From Thelonectria olida (Eukaryota; Ascomycota; Sordariomycetes; Hypocreales; Nectriaceae): a stretch of 64,000 bases of DNA. Below are positions 43,519-55,403 of this stretch, in pieces. Position 1 is the stretch's first letter. Each line of letters begins with the position of its first letter. The position numbers were made by a program, and so were the translations under genes. The stretch is taken from contig JAGPYM010000011.1 of NCBI GenBank assembly GCA_020736575.1, forward strand, positions 558,001 through 622,000. The letters are read 5' to 3'. The notes beneath the pieces are model-generated. The model did no database searches and was not told the origin of the DNA. It saw only the letters and a list, made by a program, of their open reading frames with translations.

Positions 43519-45425
43519 CTAATATTGGACCGGATAGACCGACGAAGCTCGCACGAAAACTGCCCATTGATCGTCATCGTTCACACTCCACATCTCCGGT
43601 TTATCCCATTGCGCACGTTGCTCTTCCCATTCATCGTCATCTTTCAACGTCCAGGTATATGGCTCATCTCTCTGCGCAGGTTGCTCTGCTTTGATCTGGA
43701 ATGAGGGCGGTGGTCCAGCTGTCTGCGGGAAAGAGAGACTGAGGTCCAACAAAATATCTTGAGCTGTGATAAACAGTGCCAGCGGCTCTCCTACGTAGCC
43801 GGCTATGACCATTCCGCACCAGGAGTTCCCTCGGGCCAGCCAGGCACCCGACATCCCATGCGCTATTTGAGTCAGTTCTATGCAAGAGAAGAGAAGGTCG
43901 AGGCGGCACACACCTAGCGGCGCTCTTAGTTGGACCTTTCGCACTGTGACGAGTCGGTTGCTGAGGAACACTTCCGTCTCTCCTGGGAGGAGGTCGGCCT
44001 CCTCCACACAGTTGAGTCCAAGAATTAGCCATATAGGCCCTGCACCAAGCTCTCCGTTCTTTGAGTGAGTCGTTATTGTCTCCAAAAGTGATCGGTCTTT
44101 GTTGCCAGCCCGGTGGTAGCTGTTGTGCATCAAGCGGACCGTTTCCGTCTTCAGAAGCGTGTAGTCGCTGACGGAAGCGGTCGTCTGTTTCCCCCAAGGC
44201 CCGGTGCCATTACTGTTGCCGAGGAAGTTGATGGTGGGAGCATCTTCGAATGGTATCCAGTCAGTGACGATGACAGAAGGGTCCACGTTTCCGATGAGGT
44301 GAACTCGAGGTTGCGAGTATTGGGTATTGGCCTTTTCTTGAATGGTGTCCTCAGTGCTATAGTCCCTCTCATCTTCGTCGTTTGCTGAGTCCTCATAGTC
44401 TGAATCGGATTCAGAATCGCTACTAATTGCGGAAGTCGAGATATTTTCACTATCTGCTTCCAAATCCGCACGCTCAAAGACACCGTGAGCCGCTGTTATT
44501 ACCCTGTCAGCATGATGGCCAAGTTTGTCGCCCAGGATCGTGTGAGTCAAGACGCCGCCAATGCGTGACACTTGCTGATCGAGAACTTCGCCTCCTTTCA
44601 TATAGGTAGTACAGCATAACCAGCCACACACAGATGGAGAGCTGAGGCTCGGGTCTAGTTTCGCAATGTGATAAAGAATCTTTCCACCCCTGTATGGCAA
44701 TGAATCCTTGGAAACAGCGTGCAATCTCAATTCCTCCAAAGGGATCAAGGTCGGCCTAGAACACAGCTGAGGGCCCCCTGTGCATAACCCTACGGAGCGG
44801 CCAAGGAAGCTTTCGACCCAGGGTAGGTTTCTGATGGCTTTCTGGACGATTTTGAGAGCCCATTTGCTGCCACAGAAGATCCAGACGCAAGGGCATAGAG
44901 TAACCGACTCAGCTCGCGAACTTGTAGCATACCCAGACATTCGCAGTTCTGCGTTTACGTTACCCTCAGCCCAGTTTTTCTTCTGCTGGGAGCCTTTTCG
45001 TTTGATTTCGTCTCGCGTTGGTTGAAGATCGACATCCAGACGCTGTTTGATGCCATCTGGTTTGCGCCACATCTGCTCGAGTACGTCTGGCGGCGATTCT
45101 CTACCGAACCAAAGCTTTCCACGGCCTTGATATTGATATACCTCGCGGGAGTTGATGGGAAATTCGCGGCTCGTGTTGAGGGCGTCTCTCAAAAGCTGCG
45201 AAACATTGGCGGACGCTTTGGCTTGCACCTGGGCTTCAGCTCCTTGTTGCACCTCCCCGCCTGTTCCAGGGCCAGCCTCGGCTGCGACCCCTGTCTCTGC
45301 GCTTCTTGGGGTTAAAGATGGGCTGCCAAGTGCTCGAACAAGGGAACATACCGAACCAGAGTGTTGAGAATGTCGGATTCAAGCCCAACACTGGACTGGG
45401 TGAGCACTGAGGATTGCGCCGACAT
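43519..45425 (-). CDS. Trypsin-fold peptidase-like protein, fungal conflict-type
   Basis: Exon 1 is 45425-45352 (MSAQSSVLTQSSVGLES), then an intron with donor GTATGT and acceptor at 45305 or 45302. The long frame continues to the stop at 43519. A 51-bp stop-free intron is likely at 43913-43863 (GTGTGT...CTGAC...AATAG), giving about 601 residues. The N-terminal 200 residues have no known domain. A chymotrypsin-like pattern follows, numbered in the spliced model: H297 in VITAAHG after IGGVL, D404 in SVSDYTLLK, and S492 in HGMSGAWL. An acidic loop (EDSANDEDERD) lies between His and Asp. These are the trypsin catalytic positions, but activity is inference. It sits between a broken HET gene and an orphan membrane protein. 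There is no signal peptide, so it is probably cytosolic. Confidence 0.65.
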
Positions 45426-46023
45426 AATATGAGGAGACAATTGCGGATTTAGGGCTGACTTTCGGCTGTATGCGCTTCCTGGGCTGGACTGCCCTCGATG
45501 GGAAAGGCGACAAGACCAGATGGGATGATTCTGCGCGCTCTGGTAGGTCTGCACGTCTGGGTTTGTGTTACTCCAATGAAGAAACAATGCGGAAGCAAAG
45601 CGAACTTCGTCGCAGGCATGAGGCATGCTTCAATTAAGTGGCCTCACCAGAGCGCCTCGAGATCTACCTCGCGTCCTCGACCATCCCCGTGGGGTCGAGT
45701 TGTCCCCCGGCCGCACAGCGATAACGTCCAGCTGGCCACCCCCCCGAGCTTACGCGATGGAATTCTGCATTAACGATACGCCGTGGGAGACTTCCACCAA
45801 TCCAGGCTGAGAAGGCTATCGTCTTGGCGCCATTGCCCTGCATAGAGGCGGCTGCTAAGCCTCGTTGCCTCTTCAAGTTGGATGCAAACCAATGCAGCCC
45901 AGCTGTAGAGCTGAAAACACGGAATGCACAGCCGAGGTGGCTGAAGGGCTCGAGAAAACGAATACCTCCACCTCGAAGACATTGTACTAGTTCCTTGAAC
46001 TTCTTGCTGAACACACCTCTACA
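45426..46023. other. Divergent intergenic region of the conflict-type block
   Basis: 0.6 kb between two start codons facing away from each other. No gene of its own. Confidence 0.4.
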
Positions 46024-47193
46024 ATGGACTATCTCAAGCCTATCTTGACGAATACAAATGCGCTGCACAGGTATTTACCGCAAAGCCGACGTCCCACGCC
46101 TCAAAACATCCAACTATGCAATGACATCTGGCCTTCTCTGGAAGAGACGTACGCTCCCGAAGCAGATCAGTATATCCGACTGGCGGATTTTGCGATGGAG
46201 CAAACATCGCGATTTCGAACCATCTTCCCACGGCATGACGAGACCATAATCGTCGACATTGTGAAGAGCCTACGCACAATGACCGATCGACCGAGAGAGG
46301 ATGTTCTCCAAATGCTGGATCGTACACTCAGTCTTGACGGCACTTCTACCGACAATCCAAAGCGGTTGACGAGAGTGCTCGAGATTGCGGCTTTGCTATG
46401 TTTGACAATCAATATACAAAGCGGCGACAGCCTTGACCCAATTCATAGCAACGCGGTGCTCTGGGAGCGAGGCATGTCCTTGTCAGCCGCAATAGAAACA
46501 CATTCGACGTCAGATCATGACCCAGCATCGACAAGTGTAGGGGGGACTATCGATGAAGGCCTGACTGTGAGGAATTTGGTCACCAACTATGACTTCGAAG
46601 TGGATTGGACCAACAACCTCTACGAACACTTGACTTTCAACCAGGAAACGAGAGTCTTGTCCGTCTACCAACATAAGATCTGGCTATTCGGGCACCTGCG
46701 TTCTCAAAGTCCATGTGCAGTACCTGCAGGCGTCATTGAGGAATGCCTGGACACACTCAATCTTCTCTTCCCACACCACGACTCTCGCACAAGAGCATTC
46801 CTGAAGGACCACAGACAAACCTTTAACTTTCTCGGAAACTGCGGTCGAAAGGTATCCCGCGATCTCGGGAACTACCCTCGCTGGGGCCGGAACCTCAACA
46901 AGCTGCTCCAAATCTTGAAAGGTCCGCGGACGGGGTTTCGTCAGCTTCTTCCCCGGTCGGACCAGGGCAATTTCGTCGACTCGATCAACTTCTGGATCGC
47001 TACTTTTGTGGCTGCTCTGACGGTCGTGACTTTTGTATTTGGGCTTTTAGGCGCCATATATGCGAAGCTGGCGTACGACGTGTCTAAGCAGTCCCTTGAA
47101 CTCACCCGTGAGCAGTATTTACTTTCTCTGGCCCAGGCGTGTTCGGATCCCAGTAGTTCAAATGAGGTACTCGAATTTTGTCAGAAAGGATAA
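46024..47193 (+). CDS. Orphan protein with C-terminal transmembrane segment
   Basis: Single-exon gene of 389 residues, starting MDYLKPILTNTNALHRYLP with A at -3. The first 310 residues look soluble and helical, with no recognised domain. Near the C-terminus one hydrophobic segment (about residues 325-350, SINFWIATFVAALTVVTFVF) is followed by a Lys/Leu-rich amphipathic stretch and LSLAQACSDPSS. I recognise the ending as common in uncharacterised filamentous-fungal paralogues, with no function known to me. It is divergent from the trypsin-like gene and near the broken HET gene, so a role in self/non-self recognition or defence is possible but only by neighbourhood. Confidence 0.65.
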   Translation: MDYLKPILTNTNALHRYLPQSRRPTPQNIQLCNDIWPSLEETYAPEADQYIRLADFAMEQTSRFRTIFPRHDETIIVDIVKSLRTMTDRPREDVLQMLDRTLSLDGTSTDNPKRLTRVLEIAALLCLTINIQSGDSLDPIHSNAVLWERGMSLSAAIETHSTSDHDPASTSVGGTIDEGLTVRNLVTNYDFEVDWTNNLYEHLTFNQETRVLSVYQHKIWLFGHLRSQSPCAVPAGVIEECLDTLNLLFPHHDSRTRAFLKDHRQTFNFLGNCGRKVSRDLGNYPRWGRNLNKLLQILKGPRTGFRQLLPRSDQGNFVDSINFWIATFVAALTVVTFVFGLLGAIYAKLAYDVSKQSLELTREQYLLSLAQACSDPSSSNEVLEFCQKG

Positions 47194-47909
47194 CGTGTGA
47201 GTGGTTTTGTGAAAGTGTAATGATATGTCTATGTGAAGCATTCGGGACATGGGCGTTTGGGTGATTAGGGGGGAGATGCATCTATTTACGACGACGGACG
47301 GTATTGTCGGCAATGACATAGTCAGTATGGCTTTAAGTTCTGCCCAGTAATATGATATGTATTTTTTCGAAGAAATTTCTATCTTGAACATCTTGTCTCA
47401 TGTTGATGCGGTTGCCTAAAGGATAAGCATAATAGACTTTGGTAGCAAGAAAGGCACATCCCTTCCCCTCAAAGGTGTTTCTTATTCTATTCTCATCTCT
47501 TAGTTGATATAGTTTGCTGTGGAGAGCCGAAATCCTCGTCATGTCACGAATAGGCTCAGAGTATAAGGTACTCGACCTCTTAAGCTTCCCATGCCCAGTA
47601 TGACTCGAAAAGTTCTTAATGTGCATTTTGCAAGCAGAAAACCGTGTTTTGGCTTTTTCAAAAGTCTTTTTCTTTGCCAAAAAGTTTCTCGGCGGCTCAG
47701 GATTTACCAACTAGTGTAGTATAAGAGAACCCGTCTCCCTTCCCCGTCGCCTTTCGTCCCTCTCTTCTTCCTCTCACACACCCACCTCCTCACAAGCACT
47801 CTCAAGTCATCACAACACACCGTATTTGGTCGCAACGCACTCAAATCACACGGCGAGCCAAATCATTAAGCACCTTTAAACATTTCGTCACGGGCAATCA
47901 TTCACCAAA
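47194..47909. other. Intergenic region and leader
   Basis: No gene. The last 200 bp is CT/CA-rich, as in fungal leaders. Confidence 0.4.
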
Positions 47910-48383
47910 ATGAATGTCCAAACACCATCTCAGGGTTACGGCAGCCAGCCTTCCCCTCTTCAGAACAGCACCAGATTCCTCCACAACGAGCAAGATACCT
48001 GCGAGCTGCCACCATGGTTGGCCATTTCCGTGTTCGTCTTTTGCATGATCATTCTCGGGGTGTACTTTTCTCCTCCGGAGTCGTGCGACTGCCGCGTCTG
48101 CCAAAGCAGGCGTCCCTGGCGTGGCATGTCCCGCCGTCGCGACAATCTGATTACCCCCCAGCTTGGCAAATACCGCGATCTGGAGGCCGGAATCCCAACT
48201 GGGGTCTTACTTTCGAAGGACACCGCGTTTGCGGAGTGTAAAGCTTGTGCTGAGTGCCCAGGTTGTGCTTGGGAAAATGAGGAATGCAGGCTTCAAGTCA
48301 ACAACAAGAATGCATGCTATTTGGACATACCTTGGGCGGGAGGCCCTCTTGATGAAGATGATGAGGAGCTCAATTATTTGTAA
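47910..48383 (+). CDS. Small single-pass membrane protein with Cys-rich tail, unknown
   Basis: 157 residues in one exon; the start context is strong (CCAAAATGAATG). A 35-residue polar N-terminus precedes one hydrophobic segment (about 36-54, WLAISVFVFCMIILGVYF), which is followed by basic residues. The remainder contains several Cys pairs (CDCRVC, CKACAECPGCAWENEEC) and an acidic C-terminus (DEDDEELNYL). The Cys spacing resembles no domain I can name. Confidence is moderate because there is no family match, but start context, composition and uninterrupted frame favour a real gene. Confidence 0.5.
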   Translation: MNVQTPSQGYGSQPSPLQNSTRFLHNEQDTCELPPWLAISVFVFCMIILGVYFSPPESCDCRVCQSRRPWRGMSRRRDNLITPQLGKYRDLEAGIPTGVLLSKDTAFAECKACAECPGCAWENEECRLQVNNKNACYLDIPWAGGPLDEDDEELNYL

Positions 48384-48594
48384 TTCGGTCGAGTTCTTTG
48401 AGGTTGCATTATTACCCCATGTATTAGTACCTAGGTAGCCACGACTAAGACGCCATGACCGAAGATGTCAACACTCAACGGGGTGTGCAAAGTGTCGAAT
48501 TCAAGGGAGTTAGTTCTATCATGCTACAAACATATGTGCCTTCAATGCGTTCTTGATCCATATTGCCAGTTCTATTATCTCATCACCCCGGAGC

Positions 48595-49683
48595 CTATCC
48601 GCCTAGACTCTCCAAGATGTGTGACGGTTTAGCGAACTCGAACTCCTTCAGAGTCTCCTGCCAGAGCGTCTCCTGCAACGTCCGACCGGATTCCTCATAC
48701 ATCATGACAGGGAACCTGACTAATCATTAGCATTCCAAACTACTGATATGGAAAAATGGCTGATTGAATACTCACGGTTTGATTTTGCCCTCACTCAAAA
48801 ACGCACCATGGCTCTCCACGCCCTTGACTGCAACGGCATCCATGTATGTTCGCGCCCCGACAGCGACGGGACGACCCATAATGAGGCCCACGAAGCGGAA
48901 CATGAAGCGCTGAAACTTGTTCGGGTTGTCGGATCCAAACTCTGTGCCTCTGCAGGCACCCGGGTTGGGAACATTAACGATGACTTCGTCGGCAGGGACA
49001 ACTTGGCTGAGCTTGTCCAGGAACATAAGAAGAAGGAGCTTGGACATCTTGTAGGCGTTCATGGACTCAAACTTGGAGGCGTCGTCGGCGACTTCGAAGG
49101 CGGACTTGCAGTTCACGTCTTCCCATTCTGCCCAGTACGCAGTGTCGGATCCCACGAGGACCAACCGACCTGGAGATGGACTTACACGCTTTGCCTTGAG
49201 GATGGGAAGAAGCAAGATGGCCAGAAGAGCAGTGGAAAGGTAGTTGATCTGAAACGTCATTTCGTGCGACGTTTCTTGTGAGCGCTCGAAGCGAGGACGA
49301 CTGACGCCCGCGTTCAAGATGGCAATGTCCAGCCTCGACAGCGACTCGCACCGCTCGGCAAAGGCGACGATGGACTTGTGCGAGGACATGTCGACGAGGG
49401 AGACTTCGACCGTCGCCGAGGGGAACTGCGTCCGGAGTTTTTCTGCAGCGGCATCGCCCCTGGACTGCGAGCGCACGGCGAGGATCAGGTGGGAGACGTT
49501 TAGATCGAGGAGCTGTCGCGCGCATTCGAAGCCAAGACCGGCGTTGGACCCAGTGACGATCGCCGTTTGGCCGGTGAGGTCGACGGTGGGTGGAATTGGA
49601 GGGACGGTTTGGATGAATTGTCGAGACATGAAGGCCAACGGGCCAGCTTCCCAGGCAGCTTGCGATTGCAGTTTGGCAGACAT
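48595..49683 (-). CDS. Short-chain dehydrogenase/reductase, retinol-dehydrogenase-like
   Basis: Exons 49683-48776 and 48715-48595 (60-bp intron GTGAGT...TCAG) give 342 residues. The cofactor loop is TGSNAGLGFECA (from about 44). NAG is at 124-126, the catalytic Ser in LVGSDTAYW (S179), and the Tyr-Lys pair in AYKMSK (Y211, K215), so all classical SDR catalytic positions are present. A substrate-site Asn is likely in QINYLS. The length and long C-terminal tail fit fungal SDRs annotated as retinol dehydrogenase- or WW-domain-oxidoreductase-like. These reduce carbonyls or oxidise alcohols with NAD(P). No secondary-metabolite core gene lies nearby, so the substrate is unknown. Confidence 0.88.
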
Positions 49684-51513
49684 TTTGACGAGGATACACG
49701 ATCAGAGGCTGTAGATGCGATGAACACCAGGCAATTGAGCATTCTCGTCCATTACTCTAATTATCTCTTCTTTTATATTCATCTCTTTGCGCATGTTCGG
49801 TCGAGCTCGGACATTTGAGATGTCTCTCATCATCTCTATGACGCTCGCTGGTCCGAAACTTGGCCATTCAATGTAAAGGCATAGGGAGGTTTGCGTTTGG
49901 TGGCGCTCGTGGCGGCGGACGAAGCTAGGGCGGAGGATGCGACGGAGGCCGAGACGGACGAAGACAAGTGTTAGTCATCAGCCCTTAACAATAACCGTTT
50001 GCATTCTGTTTATTAGGTAGACATCAGACATTGAGACATGATGAGATTTTGGCTCGTTTGGTATCACTATGGGCTGTTTGTTACCTGGATGTATATGAAG
50101 TCCTCGTGTCTGCAGTTCTCGTGTAGTTGTCTCGATGAGCTCAGGGTATGACGACTATCACAACACTCACTCAATAGAGTCTTAACCAAGGATAGATTCG
50201 CTTAAAGCGTTGGTTATTTTGTCTCAATTGAAGAGGACAATCTTGCACGTGCTACTTGACTAACGAAGAGAAAAGAACTTTTGTCGGCCTCGGGCTTGAT
50301 CATGGGTTCATCACCATTAAGCGCCGGCATCATGAATCGAGTATGTGTGATTCACCGGCTATCCCGTTCAGAGGCGATTCCTTAAACGGTGCTTGTTAAG
50401 AACAACAGCCCATATGTAGTTGCATCAGTTGACCCTATACGGCTCTGAATCTCAGACCCTCGGGGAATTCATTCCAGCAACATGTGCACGTATCCATCCA
50501 TCCGCACTATCCCAAAGCATGGACTCTGTCGTGTTCCAGTAGCCGACAGAAAGGATGGAAGGATTCGGTCCTAATCTAATTGAGACACCAAAACGAGACC
50601 ACATACGCACCTTTGTTCGTCCCCCGTCCGCCTCGCATGATCTTGCTTATATCGTAGGTGTTCGCTGCAACTCGACCCATGGCACCGGGACCCTTTTCCC
50701 GCTCGGAATTCGGGAGCACTTTTGACTATAATGCGACGCTATTTCGGCATGGGCCGACAAACCCACCGACGAAGCTATCCTAGGATTAGGCAGGTTGCTA
50801 ACCGTTGTTTCATAAGGCCGTTGGTCGATCAGGATGCGGGGGGCCGTTGGGTTAATTCCCGTCCCTTCTTTTGAGCCCTTGATTTCGTGTGAGATGGGCT
50901 AAAGAACATAGCTAGAAGGGACTCACATTCGATAGCCCGTAGAATCTCACTCCCTGATCAGCGCCTAACACAAGCCCGTTGGCCATCAAGCATTCCTCTG
51001 CGAGTCTCAGCTCTGACTGCATTCAAGCCTCACCGCACTAACACCCGCGCCTCTCCCATGCCCGTTCCCTCTTGTCGTCTCCCGGTTCGTCGGCCGCAGG
51101 GCGGCTTCTGCAAAACTGCCGCAACTGCGCCCCCTGAACCCATCCCCATGATCCATCTCCCCATTCTCCAACTCCAGCACAAGCCAAAGAGGCCAACCAG
51201 CGTGCCTGGACCGTTCGTTGCCCTTCCTTCAGCCCCATCCAGCTGAGGTGCTAGCAACTACCACCATGGCATAGGGCGGCCGCCGGCCCCAGGCTTTTTT
51301 TTTTCTTTTGGATCCGATCCCTACGAAAGCGTCGAAACGAAACAAAGGAGGGCTGCTACTTTCATTCCTTTCATGCAAGCATTCCAATATCCTCGCCATA
51401 TAAACCTCGGACGCAGGCCGTCAACTTGAATATGCTCTCTGGCTCATTGTAGATTGTTCCACCATCTCTCAGTTTCGAATACCTGCGGCCTTTTTTAGTT
51501 GCTCTCTTTCAGA
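49684..51513. other. 1.8-kb intergenic region without a supported gene
   Basis: Short frames only. A CT-rich stretch with a T run lies close to the chitosanase start. Nothing else stands out. Confidence 0.45.
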
Positions 51514-52600
51514 ATGCCTGCTCTCAAAACCCTTGCGGCCTCTCTGCTGCTCGCCGGCCTGGCCAACGCCCGCGATGTGCCGACCAATGTCAAGAACTTC
51601 AAGGCGAGCATCCTAGCCCAGGCCAAGTGCAACAAGCCATTGGCCACTGGCTTCTACAGCTCCGACTCCGAAGGTGCCAGTAAGTCAAGAGCACGGCATA
51701 AAAATGGCACTTCAACCGTTGGTAGTGGCTGATACAGCTCGTAACACAACAGAGACCACATACTGCGGCGACCATGTCTCCGACTACAACGTCATCTACC
51801 TCCAGGGCCCAAGTGGTAAGCTCGCCAACATGGACATTGACTGCGACGGTATCCAGGGCAGCTCTGCCGACGACGGCCGATGTGGGAGCTCGGGCGACAC
51901 GCAGTCGCAGACGTCCTTCATGGACATTGTCGCCAGCTACGGCCAGGGCCAGAAGGATCTCGACGCCAACGTCCACCCGTACGTCGTCTTTGGCAACGTG
52001 GGCACCAAGAAGGGCTACACCAACTTCAACCCGCAGTCGTACGGCATCAAGCCGCTGAGTGTCATGGCTGTCGTGTGCGGCGACAAGCTGGTATGTCCTC
52101 CCACTCTCCTACTTCTCCCTTCAGTGGTATTAACAGGTCAAGATCTACGGCGTCTGGGGCGACGAAAACGGCGACGACGGCGCCCACCCCATGGTCGGCG
52201 AGGCTTCCATCTCGCTCGCCACGGCGTGCTTCGGCAAGTCGATGAACGGCAACAACGGCCACGACGTCAGCGACGTGCTGTACATTGCCTTCCCCGGCGC
52301 CGACGCGGTCCCCGGCAAGTCGGCCCTCTGGAACGCCAAGACGTACGACAAGTTCGAGGCCAGCATCACGGCGCTCGGCGACAAGCTGATCCAGCGCATC
52401 GGCACCAGCTCCGGCGGCGGCGGAGGAAGCACCCCCAACTGCTCGTGGGCGGGCCACTGTACAGGTAAAGACGACGGCGATGTTTCCCAGGGTGTGCGTA
52501 GTGCGCGGTTACTTATAGGCGGACAGGTGCTACTTGCGCTACCAATGATGATTGCTCTGATGACCTAGTCTGCAAGAACAAGAAGTGCGCGGCCCCGTGA
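51514..52600 (+). CDS. Secreted GH75 chitosanase with C-terminal Cys-rich tail
   Basis: Exons 51514-51679, 51753-52090, 52137-52464 and 52527-52600 (introns 73, 46 and 62 bp) give 301 residues. A signal peptide (about 1-19, LLLAGLANA) is followed by the GH75 domain with KCNKPLATGFYSSD, NMDIDCDGIQ, then YGVWGDENGDDGAHPMVGEASISLAT. The last block contains the Asp and Glu positions known to be catalytic in Fusarium GH75 chitosanase. After a Gly-rich linker comes a short C-terminal module with six Cys (CSWAGHCTGATCATNDDCSD, then two more in VCKNKKC), as in several fungal chitosanases. It cleaves chitosan outside the cell, probably for nutrition or wall remodelling. Start chosen by the signal peptide; an ATG 15 bp upstream is in frame. 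Confidence 0.93.
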
Positions 52601-53223
52601 AGGTGCATGTGAATACCTATTCACAAGTGAAGCGAGAGCCTCAGCGACCATCTCGTTTGCCCGTCGACTCCGTGTGCCGGAGACGGTGCAGGATAGGTAT
52701 TCCCCGATTTGCATACTAACCTGAAAGAAAGCAAGCAGCAGCGGCGACATGCAACGTTACAGTCTTTCAACGCCTACGTACCTACAGGTTACGCTCGTTC
52801 GACATCATGTACATTCTCTTTGTTGTACAGTCTTCATGTACATACTTGACAGCCGGTCTGTCTTTGCCAGCATCCAGCATATTCACAATAAAGCCTCGCT
52901 CTCTTTGAGACCAAACACTCACAAATCTCGCCCTGAACTGTTGTTCGTGATTGAATTCGGGACCCTGTCGATCATGTTGCTCGTTGTCTCAGATCCCTCT
53001 AAAATAGCCGCCAATGACAGTGACAACGACTGAGTGTCGATGGTTGAGCTAATGCAGGTCAGGTCAGCCACTGCGTCAAAGGGTTACATCCGTTTATCAG
53101 ATCCTCTACATCTTTGATGTCATTCATTCACCGAGGTACAAGAACACGTTCAGTCTTGAGGGTGAGAACGATTTAATCACACTCCCCTCGGCTCTCTTCT
53201 CCATGCCTGCTTACTTATACGCT
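52601..53223. other. 3' regions of two convergent genes
   Basis: No gene seen between the chitosanase stop and the nucleotidase-like stop. Confidence 0.45.
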
Positions 53224-55403
53224 CTACGCCTCTATCATGGTAATCCGTCCATCCACAACAGGCGCAATGCATCTCGTCCAGTCCACCGTCATCTCGCTAT
53301 CCTTGAGCGGATCGCAAATGCTTGCCTGGACACCCGCCTTCTTCGCCCATCGCGTCCAGAACTTGCGCATCAGCAGGATCTCAAAGTCGAGCCTGGCCCC
53401 GCCGTCCTGCTTATCCTCCTCCTCCACGTCGTCGTCCTCCTCGTCGTCGCTGTCGTGGTTCTCGTGATGCGGCCTGACGTTGACGCTGAACCGCCGGCGG
53501 AGGAACTTGGCCCACGGGTCGCTCGTGTCCTCGATGACCTTTTCGCGGTCTTGCTCCGGGAGCTGCGCGGCGAGGGCGTCGAGGCTGGGGAACTCTGGGT
53601 TTTTCGTGCGGACGGGCGACACGGGAGATTCGCAGCGCTCGGCGACTTCGAGCCAGTGTTGCGAGAGGTTCTTCCACTTGCCGACGGTTCGTAGACCCAT
53701 GAAGTACTGGCGCAGCATGGCCGAGATGAGAATGCCGTTTTCTTCTTCGATGATCTCCTCGACGTCGCCACCTTCCGACTTGACAAGAAGGCTGGTGAAT
53801 CCATCTATAAAAAGAGTCAGTTCAGTGCACTCAGTGAAAGGTCTGCCATCATAACTTACCCTTTCCTCGTCCCATATAGCCTCGAGTCGCAAGAACATAC
53901 AGCCTCTCGGGATCATACGTCTCGTCACCAATTTCAAGGCACAGCACCCTCTCGCCCCTGGGCTTCTTTGGATCAAACGTAAACTTGATGTTGGACACCT
54001 GCGGGAACCGGCCCTCCAGAGCAGGATACAAGGCAACACTATTCTCCAACGCATCCCAGATAGCCTGACCCGTAACCCTCAGCACCACGCAGGGATCCTC
54101 AAAGGGGAAGCACGTGGTAATGTCCTTGATGCGGATGGCGCCGGGCGGGTAGATCTGGTCGCCGCGGATCGTGCCCGAGGCCATGATGGTGCAGTCGGCG
54201 TTGTGATGCTGCCGCATGACGTCGCACACAAAGTTTCCAATGTTGGACTCCTTGGTGCGGACGGTGCTGAAGCGGGCATCGAGAGGCGTCGCAGTCCATC
54301 CCACGGGCTTGTTCAAAGATTGCTGAAGCTTCGAAGTGAGCTCGCTAACCAGTTCCACGGTAGGTTGGTCCTCCTCGACAGACGACGTCACGTCTCGTCG
54401 CCAGATGTCAAAGTCCCATTTCCCAGCCTCGTCGGGCTTTCGGCGAGCTTCGATGTAGCTGAGGTTCTTAAAGTCAGTGCCAGATCGCAGGACGTGAGTT
54501 CCGTTGACAAAGTTGTGGGCGTAGTAGTGGTCGTGGCCACCGAGGATAATGTCAATGAGGCCCTCCGTCTGCTGCGCCAACTTGTCGTCGTTGGGCTCTC
54601 GCTGGTGGCTTAGACAGACGATGATCTCGGCGCCTTGCTCACGCAACTCCGGCACAAGCTCCTTGGCCGTCTGCGTAGCCGACTTGTAAATGAGGTTCGG
54701 GGGCAAGCTGTTGATAGTCTCCAGCCACTCCCGTTCGCCCAGGCCAATGAGCCCGACCTTGATGCCGTTGGAAGTGGTCATCATGTGCGTCTTCAGCGCG
54801 TTGCCCATGGGCACGCCCTCGCCCAGGGCGGGATCGAGGACGTTGGCGAGCAGCCAGGGAAAGTTGCATTGCCCTGAGAGATGCTGGTACTGGGCGATAC
54901 CAAAGTCAAAGTCGTGGTTCTAGAATAACGACTGTCAGTTCACCGGTTCGGGCCGGGGTGGCTCGACTTACCCACCCCTACGCATGCACAGTCTGTCCCA
55001 ATCAGGTTCAGCACTGGTACCATGTGTTGACCTGTTTTGATCTTGTTAGTCCATCATTCACATAATATGTATATACATATCTCATCTTCAGTTATATGAC
55101 GGGTAGTAATCACGCACCTTTGGTCACTGTACTCTCAAGACTGGGGTTAAAGGCGTCCCCAGAGAACAGGGTCAAGGCCTTGGGCTGGTCCTCGTACTGC
55201 TCGCCTTCCTGGTACTCCCGGACCAGGTTGATGAATCTCGGCAGACCACCGACAGGCTCGGCACTTGAGGGATCGAGATGATAGACATCGTTGTAATGGA
55301 TGATTCGCAGATCGGGCGGTGAATCAGTGGCTCCCTCAGCGTCAACTCGTCCAGAGGCGAAGGTGACTTGGGGCTCTGAAGTAACCTCTGGATCTTTGGC
55401 CAT
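53224..55403 (-). CDS. 5'-nucleotidase/UshA-family metallophosphoesterase, intracellular
   Basis: Exons 55403-55118, 55031-54976, 54919-53860 and 53804-53224 (introns 86, 56 and 55 bp) give 660 residues. Metal-binding motifs of the calcineurin-like fold appear in order: IIHYNDVYHL, SGDAFNPSLES, GNHDFDFG, VCLSHQREPND and GGHDHYY. The 5'-nucleotidase C-terminal domain follows, with ESNIGNFVCDVMRQHHNAD and GAIRIKDITTCFPFEDP. The last 150 residues are an extra segment with a very acidic stretch (DSDDEEDDDVEEEDK). There is no signal peptide or GPI signal, so unlike classic ecto-nucleotidases this one is probably cytosolic. The reaction is phosphoester hydrolysis, perhaps of nucleotides; the substrate is unproven. 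Confidence 0.9.

Noticed and set aside
48748..49281. Plus-strand frame of 177 codons opposite the SDR gene
   Set aside because: It is a mirror of the well-supported SDR coding sequence.
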